From: PVC group bacterium
Lineage (GTDB): Bacteria; Verrucomicrobiota; Kiritimatiellia; CAIKKV01; PXCX01
Length of the DNA: 33,207 nt
Assembly (NCBI GenBank): GCA_003567575.1
Contig: PWZG01000382.1
Location: forward strand, 1-33,207
Direction of reading: 5' to 3'
A model generated the notes under the pieces. The model worked only from the letters and a program-made list of their open reading frames with translations. It ran no database searches and had not been told where the DNA came from. Below are positions 6,922 through 16,079 of this stretch, piece after piece. Position 1 is the first letter of the stretch. Each line of letters starts with the position of its first letter. The translations under genes were made by a program, and so were the position numbers.

Positions 6922-8064
6922 TTATTGGGTGTTATTATCCGCAAAATCGGATAATGCATCGAGCACGGCGGCGACAGCGTCGGTTTCGGGCAGGGTTTTA
7001 CAGTATTGGCCCCGGATATATAGCGCCACTTTACCCGCTCCGCCGGCGATGGCGATATCGGCTTCGCGCGCTTCGCCCGGTCCGTTGACCATGCAGCCCA
7101 TGACCGCGATCAGCGGCGCTGTCTGCATGCTTTGGGCGTGGCGTCCGCCGTAACGGCGATTGACGACGGTTTCAATACGTTGCGCCATCGCTTGCACGTT
7201 GACCGATGTGCGGGCGCATGTCGGGCAGGAGATGACCCGCGGTGCGGGCGCACGCAGTCCGAGCGATCGTAGAATATCCAGCCCGACCTTGACTTCGTGC
7301 CATGGCGCCGCCGTCAGTGAAACGCGGATCGTATCGCCGATTCCTTCCGCCAGCAAGATACCCAGCGCTACGGATGATTGCACTGCGCCGCTCAAACGGG
7401 TGCCCGCTTCCGTTACGCCGAGATGCAGCGGGTAATCGGTCTGACGGCTAAGTAAACGATAGGCTTTAATCGTGCGGATGGTATCAGATGCTTTGACGGA
7501 AATCTTTATGGCATCGAAGTTTGCCGCTTCCAGCAGGCGTACATGGTGCAGTGCACTTTCAACCAAAGCCGCCGCGGTCGGCGCGCCGTGTCGCGCGAGA
7601 ATATGTTTTTCCAATGAACCGCTGTTGACGCCGATACGGATCGGCGTACCGCGGTCGCGGGCGGCGCGCGCCAGTTCACGCACCTTGATATCGCTGCCGA
7701 TATTGCCGGGATTGATGCGTAATCCGTGGACGCCCGCTGCCAGTGCGGCCATGGCCAGTTTGTGATCGAAATGAATATCGGCCACCAGCGGGATGCGGCA
7801 GCGCGCGCAATAAACGCGTAATGCATCCGCCGCCGCCATGTTTGGAATTGCCAGGCGCACCAAATCGGCGCCGCATGCTTCCAGTCGCCGGATTTGGCGC
7901 AGGGTAGCGACGGTATCGCGCGTATCGGTCTTGGTCATCGTCTGGACCGAAATCGGCGCATCGCCGCCGATTTTCAAATCGCCGATCGTAATCGCGCGTG
8001 TTGACCGTCTCGCGGCTGTGACGGCCTCCGCCACGTTGTGGGATGATGGATTGCAGCCGCTCAC
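6922..8064 (-). CDS. ispG: 4-hydroxy-3-methylbut-2-en-1-yl diphosphate synthase (IspG/GcpE)
   Basis: Penultimate step of the MEP isoprenoid pathway, converting MEcPP to HMBPP with a 4Fe-4S cluster. The frame is open to 8379, but similarity begins near TRAITIGDLKIGGDAPISVQ, and the upstream part is a shadow of rseP. GTG 8064 is chosen because GAGGT (8071-8075) sits 6 bases upstream, giving 380 residues, normal for bacterial IspG. The TIM-barrel part contains ADIHFDHKLA and GLRINPGNIG. The C-terminal cluster domain has SCPTCARTSVN (two cysteines) and GCMVNGPGEA (third cysteine plus the glutamate ligand), so all four ligands are present. It starts 14 bases after the rseP stop, so it is probably co-transcribed and translated with rseP. 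Confidence 0.93.
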   Translation of the reverse strand: MSGCNPSSHNVAEAVTAARRSTRAITIGDLKIGGDAPISVQTMTKTDTRDTVATLRQIRRLEACGADLVRLAIPNMAAADALRVYCARCRIPLVADIHFDHKLAMAALAAGVHGLRINPGNIGSDIKVRELARAARDRGTPIRIGVNSGSLEKHILARHGAPTAAALVESALHHVRLLEAANFDAIKISVKASDTIRTIKAYRLLSRQTDYPLHLGVTEAGTRLSGAVQSSVALGILLAEGIGDTIRVSLTAAPWHEVKVGLDILRSLGLRAPAPRVISCPTCARTSVNVQAMAQRIETVVNRRYGGRHAQSMQTAPLIAVMGCMVNGPGEAREADIAIAGGAGKVALYIRGQYCKTLPETDAVAAVLDALSDFADNNTQ

Positions 8065-8078
8065 GGGTAAACCTCGCT

Positions 8079-9467
8079 TTACTCGTCTTCGTTCAATGTC
8101 GTGTTTTGTTCGCCTCGCCACAGACGCGGTATAAATTGGGTGACATCGCGGAAGGTAAGCAACAACATCAGGGCGATCAACAACACGGCGAAGACATGGA
8201 GCAATGCGTGCAGCACGCGCGGATGGACGCGTCGGCGCGTGATCATCTCGAACAAGGCGAACATGATATGCCCGCCGTCCAAAATCGGGATTGGCAGCAG
8301 GTTGATGATGGCCAGGTTGATATTCAGAAAACGCGTAAACGTCAGGGCGCTCATAAGGCCGGCGCTGACCTGTAACCATAACATCGTCAGGACGGTGACC
8401 GGACCGCCGACGCCGCGCGTGGCTTCCCGTCTTTCCGTTCGCCGGAATAACGCGGTGAGTAAACGGAATACGGGCGCCGCATCATTGCGCAATTGGGTCA
8501 GGGGACGCGGCACCCCTTCTTCGGCGAATTCGATGCCGATCAATGGACGTTCGAAAACCGGATGCATTTCCGGGACAACCGCAATTTCAAGGGTTTCTTT
8601 TTTTCGTTGCACCGTCAAGACAACTTCCTGGCCGTCGCGTTCGCTGATCAGGGTGATCATGTGGATCGGGCTTCCCAACGGTATGCCGTCCAGCGCCAGA
8701 ATCCGATCATTGCGCAAGATACCGGCGGCTTCAGCCGGCGACTCCGGTTGCACCGAACGGACGACGCACGGACCGCCCGGATAAAGGCCGGGGATCATCT
8801 GAATGTCGAAATCCATTTTTTCCGTCGGCAACGTTACTTGTTGTGGCGCGTCAACGCCGCGTTGGACGGTGAGCACAGGTTCTTCCGACAAGGCAGCGAC
8901 TTGGATGAATCCGGTCCAGCTCGATACGCGTTCGCCGTTGACACTGAGAATGCGGTCGGCCGCGCGCAAGCCGGCATCGTACGCTGCGGTGTTTTCCTGT
9001 ACCATGCCGATGACTACGCCTTCGCCGGATGGATCGGCCGCGGGGGCCGCGCCGTAAAACGTCCATGCCAGCCAAGCTAGGATCAGGGCCAAAATGACGT
9101 TTCCCGTTGCGCCCGCCAGCGAGACGACGATCCGTTTCCAGGTCGCCACCGGCGGTAACGGTTCCGAACGTTCGCCACTGTTTTCCTGGTTCGCCTCCTG
9201 TTCGCGTCGTTCAGCCGACGGCGGTTCCATCTGGGGTAAGGCGACATAGCCCCCGAACGGAATCGCGGCGATTTTATAGGTAATCCCGTTGCGTTTGGTC
9301 TGCCAAAGCGCCGGTCCGAATCCGATCGAAAACACATCAACCACCATGCCGCATAGTCGCGCGGAAATGTAGTGACCGAATTCATGAACCAGGATGGTTA
9401 ATCCCAACAGCAGAAAAGCGCCGATAACACTCAGTACGATAATCAGTATGGTCGAAATAGATTCCAT
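8079..9467 (-). CDS. rseP: RIP metalloprotease RseP (site-2 protease)
   Basis: 462 residues. An N-terminal membrane segment (about 8-27) ends in the zinc motif HEFGH (28-32). GFGPALW and PFGGYVAL are family hallmarks. Two PDZ domains occupy roughly 115-300, with a second PDZ-like carboxylate-binding loop around GGPCVVRSVQPESPA. The third zinc ligand is in NLLPIPILDGG (389-399, D397), within C-terminal membrane helices. The enzyme cleaves transmembrane anti-sigma factors and signal-peptide remnants in the inner membrane. Its place between dxr and ispG is a common bacterial order. ATG 9467 is preceded by AGGA. A hydrophilic stretch rich in E, Q and R (about 83-105) follows the first conserved region, a normal site of variation. 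Confidence 0.93.
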   Translation of the reverse strand: MESISTILIIVLSVIGAFLLLGLTILVHEFGHYISARLCGMVVDVFSIGFGPALWQTKRNGITYKIAAIPFGGYVALPQMEPPSAERREQEANQENSGERSEPLPPVATWKRIVVSLAGATGNVILALILAWLAWTFYGAAPAADPSGEGVVIGMVQENTAAYDAGLRAADRILSVNGERVSSWTGFIQVAALSEEPVLTVQRGVDAPQQVTLPTEKMDFDIQMIPGLYPGGPCVVRSVQPESPAEAAGILRNDRILALDGIPLGSPIHMITLISERDGQEVVLTVQRKKETLEIAVVPEMHPVFERPLIGIEFAEEGVPRPLTQLRNDAAPVFRLLTALFRRTERREATRGVGGPVTVLTMLWLQVSAGLMSALTFTRFLNINLAIINLLPIPILDGGHIMFALFEMITRRRVHPRVLHALLHVFAVLLIALMLLLTFRDVTQFIPRLWRGEQNTTLNEDE

Positions 9468-9560
9468 GGGTATTTCCTGGCCGGATATTCGCGACGGTTG
9501 CTTCCCGTGTTACGGGTACGGCATTATCGTGAACCGGTTGTCTGGTCGTGGTGATGTGGA

Positions 9561-10763
9561 TTAATGCGTCGCGGCCGCTTCGATACGCGCCCACTTATCC
9601 GTTTCCAATATGGCATCCAAGCCGGGGTGGGGGATTGTGTCGTGTCGTTCCATAACACGCTCTACTATACGCCAAATACCCGCAAAAGGCAAGTCGCCAT
9701 CAAGAAATCGTTGTACCGCCACTTCGTTGGCGGCGTTGAGCGCGGCCGGAAACGTGCCGCCCCGGTCCGCTGCCACGCGGGCAAGTTGTAAACACGGAAA
9801 TCGCTGCATATCCGGCGACTCGAAATGTAATGCCGCTGCCTGGGCGAGATCCAGCGGCGGCAAGCCCCCGTCCAGCCGGTCGGGCCAGGTTAAGGCATAC
9901 TGGATGGCGTAACGCATGTCCGGCGGACTCAATTGCGCCAGCAGGTTGCCGTCTACAAACTCGACCAGCGAATGCACCAGGCTTTCGCGGTGTAACAGAA
10001 CGGTAATGCGGTCGACGGAAACCCCGAATAACCAGTGGGCTTCCATGATCTCGAGGCCTTTATTCATCAGTGTCGCGGAATCAATACTGATTTTACGGCC
10101 CATACGCCAACGTGGATGATTCAGCGCCTCTTCGGGGGTCACCTTCTCGAAGTCGATATCCGGGCGGAACGCGAACGGGCCGCCGGACGCCGTCAGCAAC
10201 AGACGTCGGACCGATCTTTCGGGTTCGCCGTGTAAACACTGGAACAGCGCGTTGTGTTCGCTGTCGACCGGCAGGATCGGAACTTGCGCCTGCCGGGCCG
10301 CGTCCATGACCAGTTCGCCGGCCGCAACCAATACTTCCTTGGTTGCCAGCGCGATGCGGCAGCCGCGATGGATCGCTTCCAGCACCGGCAGCAGACCGGC
10401 CACACCGTTGACGGCGCAAACCAGTATATCGGCCGTCTGGTCGTTGATCAATTCAACGCAGGCATTCGCGCCGCGGAAAACACGTACGCCGTCCAGCTTG
10501 GTGACCGCCGTCTTGTGTGGCGCTGTAATCGCCAGATGCGATACCCCGTACGCGACCGCCTGCGCGAATAAACGGTCGATGTTGGTTTCCGCCGCCAAAC
10601 CGACGATTTCGAAACGGCCCGGCAAAGAGGAGACAACCCGCAACGTATTTTCGCCGATCGAACCGGTGCTGCCCAGGATAATGATCCGTTGCGGCGCCGC
10701 CGATCCATCGCGAACCGAATCGCCGCGCCCTGCCGTGGAAATAACCTGTGTCGTTGTCTTCAA
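9561..10763 (-). CDS. dxr: 1-deoxy-D-xylulose 5-phosphate reductoisomerase
   Basis: Second enzyme of the MEP pathway (DXP to MEP, NADPH-dependent, cytoplasmic). The NADPH site is IIILGSTGSIGENTLRV, the metal-binding motif is PVDSEHNALFQCL, and substrate-binding motifs are TASGGPF, NHPRWRMGRKISIDSATLMN and KGLEIMEAHWLF. Length is 400 residues if the TTG at 10763 is used. No ATG or GTG lies between it and the nucleotide-binding motif, so TTG is the only plausible start in the frame, although its ribosome binding site is weak. One oddity: the usual ALANKE loop reads ALATKE, with Thr for the conserved Asn. The rseP start follows after 93 bases; lpdA ends 131 bases upstream, so dxr may begin a separate transcription unit. 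Confidence 0.93.
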   Translation of the reverse strand: MKTTTQVISTAGRGDSVRDGSAAPQRIIILGSTGSIGENTLRVVSSLPGRFEIVGLAAETNIDRLFAQAVAYGVSHLAITAPHKTAVTKLDGVRVFRGANACVELINDQTADILVCAVNGVAGLLPVLEAIHRGCRIALATKEVLVAAGELVMDAARQAQVPILPVDSEHNALFQCLHGEPERSVRRLLLTASGGPFAFRPDIDFEKVTPEEALNHPRWRMGRKISIDSATLMNKGLEIMEAHWLFGVSVDRITVLLHRESLVHSLVEFVDGNLLAQLSPPDMRYAIQYALTWPDRLDGGLPPLDLAQAAALHFESPDMQRFPCLQLARVAADRGGTFPAALNAANEVAVQRFLDGDLPFAGIWRIVERVMERHDTIPHPGLDAILETDKWARIEAAATH

Positions 10764-10894
10764 GAGTAATCTTCGCTTCGCCCGATTGTTTTCAGAGCTG
10801 CCATAATATCACTCTTGGCCGGATCTGCAAGTTATCTCAATCCTCGCCGTTTTTTCCTCTCACAAACCGGCACCCCGCATACCAACGCTCACGT

Positions 10895-12292
10895 TCACTT
10901 TCCTCGTGCCGGCGGCAGATGGATGCAATGACCGTTGGCGGCCTCCGCCGCTTCCATCCAGGATTCCGACAGGGTGGGGTGGGCATGGATCGTGTGCGCA
11001 ATTTCCGTCACCGTCAATTCGGCGCGAATGGCTACCGTCGCTTCGGCAATCAATTCTGTGGCGTGCGGACCAACGGACTGCGCGCCCAGTAACTGGCCGG
11101 TGTCGGCGTCGGCAATCCATTTGACGAAACCGGTGGTGTCTCCCAGCGCCATGGCTTTGCCCAGCGCCATGAACGGGAATCGTCCGGATATCACGTTACG
11201 TTCCTGCTCCCCGGCCGCCAGTTCTCCCATGCCGACCGCACCGACTTCCGGGGTCGTGAAGATACAGGCGGGAACCAACGTCTCCAGGCGGGCACGTTCT
11301 TTGCCGAACCAATTGTCGACGATACGCAACGCCTGACTGGTGGCGGCATGTGCCAGTTGGGGTCCGCCGTTGACGTCGCCGGCGGCGGCAATCGATGCCG
11401 TACGCGTCAGGCCCCAGGCATCGACAGGAATGTAACCGCGTTCATCAAGCGACAGACCGGCTTTTTCCAATGCTAATCCCTCAGTGACCGGAATCCGGCC
11501 GACCGCGGACAGCAACAGTTCCGCGTTTACGGACTCGTCGCCGCAACGGCCGCTAACTTTTTTGTCATCGGCTTCGATATCTTGCAGCGCCTGTCCCGTA
11601 AGGATCCGGATTCCGAGATTCTTTGTCATTGCATCGCGTACGGTACGGCGCACATCTGTATCCAGAGTCGTCAGAATATCATCCAACAATTCGACAATCG
11701 TCACCTTGACGCCCAGACGGGCGGCCATGCAGGCGAATTCGCAACCGATAATGCCGCCGCCGAGTACAATCAATGATTTGGGTAAACTGTCGATATCGAG
11801 AAACCCGCGACTGTCAACCACCCGCGCATGATCCGGCAGAAACCGCGGTCGCGCCGGGGTGGTACCCGTGGCGATCAGCACGCGTTTTGCCGACACGATC
11901 TCTTCCACGCCGTCGGCCTTTTGCACCACGATATGGGTGCGGTCCCGGAACCGTGCGGTCCCCGTAAGGTGCTCAATCTTGTTCCCTTTGAGCAAGCCCT
12001 TGATGCCTTTACGCAATCCGTCGACCACCGAATTCTTGCGCGCGATCATTTTTCCGTAATCTACCGTCGGTTTACCGTGTTGAATCCCGTAATCGGCGGA
12101 CTCCATGGCCGACGCGTAGCGGTCGGCCGCCGAAATCAGGGTTTTGGTGGGAATACATCCCCAGTTCAGACACGTGCCGCCCAGTTGTTCCCGCTCGATG
12201 ATGACGACGCGCGCACCGTGTTGTGCCGCGCGGATCGCCGCCGGATAGCCGGCGGGACCGGCGCCAATAACTACGAGGTCAACGTTTTCCAT
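10895..12292 (-). CDS. lpdA: Dihydrolipoyl dehydrogenase (E3)
   Basis: 465 residues, full length. FAD binding is shown by VVIGAGPAGYPAAIRAA (8-24). The redox disulfide is GGTCLNWGCIPTK (C41, C46). The NAD motif is VLGGGIIGCEFA, and the C-terminal active-site His/Glu lie in HAHPTLSE (H438, E443). It reoxidises dihydrolipoamide on E2 of the pyruvate dehydrogenase complex. Its ATG lies inside the end of the E2 gene (22-base overlap), with GGAGG just upstream, so the two are translationally coupled. It is the last gene of the deoR-E1-E2-E3 operon. Confidence 0.94.
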   Translation of the reverse strand: MENVDLVVIGAGPAGYPAAIRAAQHGARVVIIEREQLGGTCLNWGCIPTKTLISAADRYASAMESADYGIQHGKPTVDYGKMIARKNSVVDGLRKGIKGLLKGNKIEHLTGTARFRDRTHIVVQKADGVEEIVSAKRVLIATGTTPARPRFLPDHARVVDSRGFLDIDSLPKSLIVLGGGIIGCEFACMAARLGVKVTIVELLDDILTTLDTDVRRTVRDAMTKNLGIRILTGQALQDIEADDKKVSGRCGDESVNAELLLSAVGRIPVTEGLALEKAGLSLDERGYIPVDAWGLTRTASIAAAGDVNGGPQLAHAATSQALRIVDNWFGKERARLETLVPACIFTTPEVGAVGMGELAAGEQERNVISGRFPFMALGKAMALGDTTGFVKWIADADTGQLLGAQSVGPHATELIAEATVAIRAELTVTEIAHTIHAHPTLSESWMEAAEAANGHCIHLPPARGK

Positions 12293-13665
12293 AACTCCAT
12301 ATCCTCCAGTTTGTCTTTGACGGCATTGATGAACCGCGCACCGACGGATCCGTCGATGATGCGGTGATCGCTCGATACCGTCATTTTCATCATTGAGCGT
12401 ACCACGATCTTCCCGTCGCGAACGACGGCCTTCGGCTGCGTCGAGGCGACCGCCAGAATGGCGCCTTCGCCCGGATTAATGATCGCGGTAAAATTCTCCA
12501 CATTCAACATGCCCATGTTGGAGACGGTGAACGTGCTGCCGCTCATTTCATCCGGCAACAGTTTCCCGTCGCGTGCCTTGGTCGACAACGTAACGATCTG
12601 CTGTTGCAATTCAGATAGGTTCAGCGTTTCCGCATCACGTATGACCGGGACCACCAGGCCCTCTTTCAGCGCGGTCGCCATGCCCAGATGAATATGGCTG
12701 TTCCAAATCACCGTATGATCTTCGTAACGGCTGTTGACGACCGGAAACGCTTCCAGCGCCAGGATTACCGCTTCGATAATAAATACCGTTACCGTATAGT
12801 CCTTGCCCGTTTCCTTGAGCTGACGCCGTAGTTGCAGTAATTCGGTCATATCGACGTCTACCGTAACATAAAAATGCGGCGTTGTGGTAAAACTCTGCGT
12901 CAGGCGGTCGGCGATGACCGAGCGCATGCGGTTCATTGGCTGCGGCCGTTCCGCCAATGCGCGCCGGATATCTGTAACCAGGATGCGGCCACCGTCACCG
13001 CTGCCGCGGACGCTCAATACGTCGATCCCTTCCGCAATCGCCAATACCAGTGCGGCAGGCGTTATCGGGCGCTGATCGTAACCTTGCTCGGATAGATAGC
13101 GGCGAACGTCGGCTTCAACAATGCGGCCGCCGGGTCCCGTACCGGCAATCGAACGGTAATCGATCGCCGAACGCCTTGCCAATGCACGGGCACGCGGCGA
13201 AATCGCTTTCCGTTCCACGGTTGGCGCCGGCGTCGGCGCGGTGGCGGGTGCGGATGCCGGACGCGATACGGCCGGCGTTGCGGCGGATACCGTTGGTTGC
13301 GGCGTTGTCGCCGGGGCCGCGGCCGCGGGAGCGGTCGATTCCGGTTTGGCTGTGGCGGCGGGTGTCGCCGCAGTCGCAGCCGCCGGTGCCGCCGGTGCCG
13401 CCGGCGGCGCATCAGGGATAGTTTCGCCCGGTGCGCCGATGTATCCGACAACCGACATCACGGGAACGGTTTCCCCTTCGTCGACGAATGTTTTCAGTAA
13501 GGTGCCTTCAAAGAAGCTTTCGACTTCGAGCACGGCTTTATCGGTCTCGATCTCAAAGAGAATGTCTCCTTTATCGATCTTGTCGCCAACGGTTTTATGC
13601 CATTTGACGATGGTTGACTCTTCGGCTGTTTGGCCGAGTTTGGGCATTGTAATCGCTTGTGCCAT
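12271..13665 (-). CDS. pdhC: Dihydrolipoamide acetyltransferase (pyruvate dehydrogenase E2)
   Basis: 464 residues. Domains in order: one lipoyl domain (1-80) with the lipoyl-lysine motif ETDKAVLE (K43); an Ala/Pro-rich linker (82-154); a peripheral subunit-binding domain ISPRARALARR to VEADVRRYL (155-191); a second, similar module ITPAALVLAIAEGID to TDIRRALAE (200-239); and the catalytic domain from about 245 with SSDHRIIDGS (active-site H434, D438). It transfers the acetyl group from E1 to CoA. Two subunit-binding modules in one E2 are unusual, as most have one. The start has GGGAG upstream. The gene follows the fused E1 by 73 bases and overlaps lpdA by 22. Confidence 0.93.
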   Translation of the reverse strand: MAQAITMPKLGQTAEESTIVKWHKTVGDKIDKGDILFEIETDKAVLEVESFFEGTLLKTFVDEGETVPVMSVVGYIGAPGETIPDAPPAAPAAPAAATAATPAATAKPESTAPAAAAPATTPQPTVSAATPAVSRPASAPATAPTPAPTVERKAISPRARALARRSAIDYRSIAGTGPGGRIVEADVRRYLSEQGYDQRPITPAALVLAIAEGIDVLSVRGSGDGGRILVTDIRRALAERPQPMNRMRSVIADRLTQSFTTTPHFYVTVDVDMTELLQLRRQLKETGKDYTVTVFIIEAVILALEAFPVVNSRYEDHTVIWNSHIHLGMATALKEGLVVPVIRDAETLNLSELQQQIVTLSTKARDGKLLPDEMSGSTFTVSNMGMLNVENFTAIINPGEGAILAVASTQPKAVVRDGKIVVRSMMKMTVSSDHRIIDGSVGARFINAVKDKLEDMELWKTLTS

Positions 13666-13738
13666 GATGTGGCTCTCCCTTTTTATAATGTCGTGTCGTT
13701 CAAGGCGCTGACCATTGAACGGTTGAACCCTTCATGCT

Positions 13739-16036
13739 TCATACCAATTGTTTGGCGGCGTTGACAATGTCGGCGGCCGTCGGCAGAAAGGCGGCTTCCA
13801 GAATATGCGATTGCGGCGCAATCCCGTTCTTGGCGCCAACCCGCAACACCGGCGCGTCCAGGTCGTCGAAGGCTTCAGCCATAATCGTCGAGGCGATTTC
13901 GCCGGTAAAACTACCAATATTGATGGCCTGCGACACCACGATGCAGCGACCGGTCTTACGGACCGATGCCAGAATGGTGTCCATATCCAGCGGTACCAGG
14001 CAGCGGATATCGACGACTTCCACGTCGAGTCGCATCTCGGTCCCGATGATGTCGGCGGCTTTCAGCGCATCCGCGACGGCGGGTCCCCAGGTGACGATCG
14101 TCAGATCCTTGCCCGCCCGTTTGATGTCGGCCGTGCCCAACGGGATGATGGTGTCACCCTCCGGGACGACCGATTTCTCGCCGTAAAGCAACTGGGATTC
14201 GACGAAAAGCACCGGGTTATCGTCGCGAATCGCCGCTTTCAGCATGCCTTTGGCGTCGGCAGCGGTTGACGGATAAGCCACGTACAGACCCGGGATATGG
14301 GCAAACATGCTTTCCAGCGTTTGCGAATGCTGGCCGCCGTATCCTTTGCCGCCGCCGACCGAGGCACGGATGACGAGCGGAATTTTTACGTTGGCGCCGG
14401 ACATATAATGCCACTTGGCCGCCTGATTGCTGATCGCGTCGGAAGCCATCAAGGCGAAATCCATATACATCAGTTCGACCACCGGACGCAGCCCCGACAT
14501 CGAGGCGCCGACCGCCGTACTGCAGATCGCGGCTTCCGAAATCGGCGTATTGAATACGCGCTGACGGCCGAAGGTTTCCAGCAGATGTTTGGTGGCCTTG
14601 AAGGCGCCGCCGTAATCGGCCACGTCTTCACCATAAAAAATCACCCGGTTATCGCGAATCATTTCCTCGAGCAACGCTTCCTTGATTGCATCGCGGTACG
14701 TCAGCATGCCGTCGGCCGTCCGCTTGATTTCCGGCGGAGGATTGATCAACGTCGTCTTGGCATGAGCCTCGGGAACCTTGTCCGCACACGTGTCGGTGTA
14801 CATGAACTTGATCACATCCGCCGGATCCGGATCGGCCGCCGCCGCTGCCGCGCGCGCTGCCGCCGCGTTACGGTCGATGACGCGTTGCTGCAACGTCTTC
14901 AACGTTTTCGGCGTCAATATCTTGGCATCCAGCAGTTGTTGCGAGTAGGTAGCGATCGGATCGACCGTACGCCATGCTTCTTCTTCCTCGCGCATACGGT
15001 ATTCGTTGCGCGGATCGCTTAGCGAATGACCGTAGTAACGGTAGGTATCCACTTCGATCAAATACGGACCCTGTCCCTTGCGGCAACCGGCCGATGCCCG
15101 GTGGATCGCGTCGCGAACCGCCAGAACATCCATGCCGTTGACCGTTTCCGCGTGCATGTTGTTGTCCGCGAACCCGGCTGCGCGACGGGCCAGCGGATCA
15201 ACGCCCAGGACTTCCTCGTCGGCACGGCCCGTCATGCCATAGTGATTGTTCAAGATGACAAAGATAATCGGCAACCCGAAGGCGTCATCTTTGGCCAGAT
15301 GATTGGTAAACTGTTTCTGGGCAGCCCAGTTGAGCGATTCCAAAACAATACCGTTGGCATAGGCGCCGTCGCCCGCGAACGATAAAGTCACACGCCCGTT
15401 CTTGAGGTAGCGGCACGTCATCGCCGCTCCCGTCGCAATCGGTACGCCGCCGCCCACAATCGCGTTCGCACCCAGATGGCCCAGCGCAAAATCGGCAATA
15501 TGCATGCCGCCGCCGCGACCGCGACAATAACCGGCTTCCTTCCCGAATAATTCGGCGATGGTTCGGAAGATATGATCCTCCAGTGCCGCATCCAGCAATT
15601 GTTTACGCGTTTTAGCTTCAGATTCCGGTACGCGCTGCCGTAACGCATCGGTATCGAGCGAACGCAACGCAATCATTCCCTTGGCAATACTGTCGCCATG
15701 GCCGCGGTGTGTTGAGGTAATGTAGTCCAACGGCGCCAACCCCGTGCAGGCGCCGACGGATGCCGCTTCCTGGCCGATCGAAACATGCGTCGGCCCGCGG
15801 TAATTGAAACCTTGAATCGGTTCGTAGGCGTCGGAACGCAGTTTGACGATCATCTCCTCGAATTCGCGGATCGTCAGCATGTCTTCCAATAAGTCGATGG
15901 CTTGCCCGCGCGTCACGACGCCGGCATCCAGTTCTTGTTTAACTGTGCCTTTGTAACCATAACAAGGGATTGTGCCGCAGGATACTTTGCGCGGTTTGAA
16001 TACCGGTTGCAGGTTGCTCAGAAAGTTCGGACTCAT
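13739..16036 (-). CDS. Pyruvate dehydrogenase E1, alpha and beta subunits fused
   Basis: 765 residues joining two normally separate subunits. The alpha half (about 1-425) has THRGHGD (109-115) and the thiamine-diphosphate motif opening at GDGAYANG (222-229) and closing at NN (263-264). This motif is longer than usual, about 43 residues, with an insertion around QKQFTNHLAKDDAFG. YRYYGHSLSDPRN is also present. An Ala-rich linker follows (390-405). The beta half starts near TYRDAIKEAL (446) with GEDVADYGG (E470 for cofactor activation), continues with GGQHSQTLE, and ends in a transketolase C domain. It decarboxylates pyruvate (or a related 2-oxoacid) and acetylates the E2 lipoyl group. The neighbouring E2 and E3 genes support the complex; the pyruvate specificity is the likely reading but branched-chain 2-oxoacids are not excluded. 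AAGGAG precedes the ATG. Confidence 0.9.
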   Translation of the reverse strand: MSPNFLSNLQPVFKPRKVSCGTIPCYGYKGTVKQELDAGVVTRGQAIDLLEDMLTIREFEEMIVKLRSDAYEPIQGFNYRGPTHVSIGQEAASVGACTGLAPLDYITSTHRGHGDSIAKGMIALRSLDTDALRQRVPESEAKTRKQLLDAALEDHIFRTIAELFGKEAGYCRGRGGGMHIADFALGHLGANAIVGGGVPIATGAAMTCRYLKNGRVTLSFAGDGAYANGIVLESLNWAAQKQFTNHLAKDDAFGLPIIFVILNNHYGMTGRADEEVLGVDPLARRAAGFADNNMHAETVNGMDVLAVRDAIHRASAGCRKGQGPYLIEVDTYRYYGHSLSDPRNEYRMREEEEAWRTVDPIATYSQQLLDAKILTPKTLKTLQQRVIDRNAAAARAAAAAADPDPADVIKFMYTDTCADKVPEAHAKTTLINPPPEIKRTADGMLTYRDAIKEALLEEMIRDNRVIFYGEDVADYGGAFKATKHLLETFGRQRVFNTPISEAAICSTAVGASMSGLRPVVELMYMDFALMASDAISNQAAKWHYMSGANVKIPLVIRASVGGGKGYGGQHSQTLESMFAHIPGLYVAYPSTAADAKGMLKAAIRDDNPVLFVESQLLYGEKSVVPEGDTIIPLGTADIKRAGKDLTIVTWGPAVADALKAADIIGTEMRLDVEVVDIRCLVPLDMDTILASVRKTGRCIVVSQAINIGSFTGEIASTIMAEAFDDLDAPVLRVGAKNGIAPQSHILEAAFLPTAADIVNAAKQLV

Positions 16037-16079
16037 AATGCTACTCCTTTTTTTTGATGAAAATGTTTGTTGTAGAAGG

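Noticed and set aside
8065..8379. N-terminal extension of ispG to 485 residues
   Set aside because: The extension overlaps the end of rseP in another frame, is Arg/Pro-rich without similarity to IspG, and a GTG with a good ribosome binding site gives the normal length.
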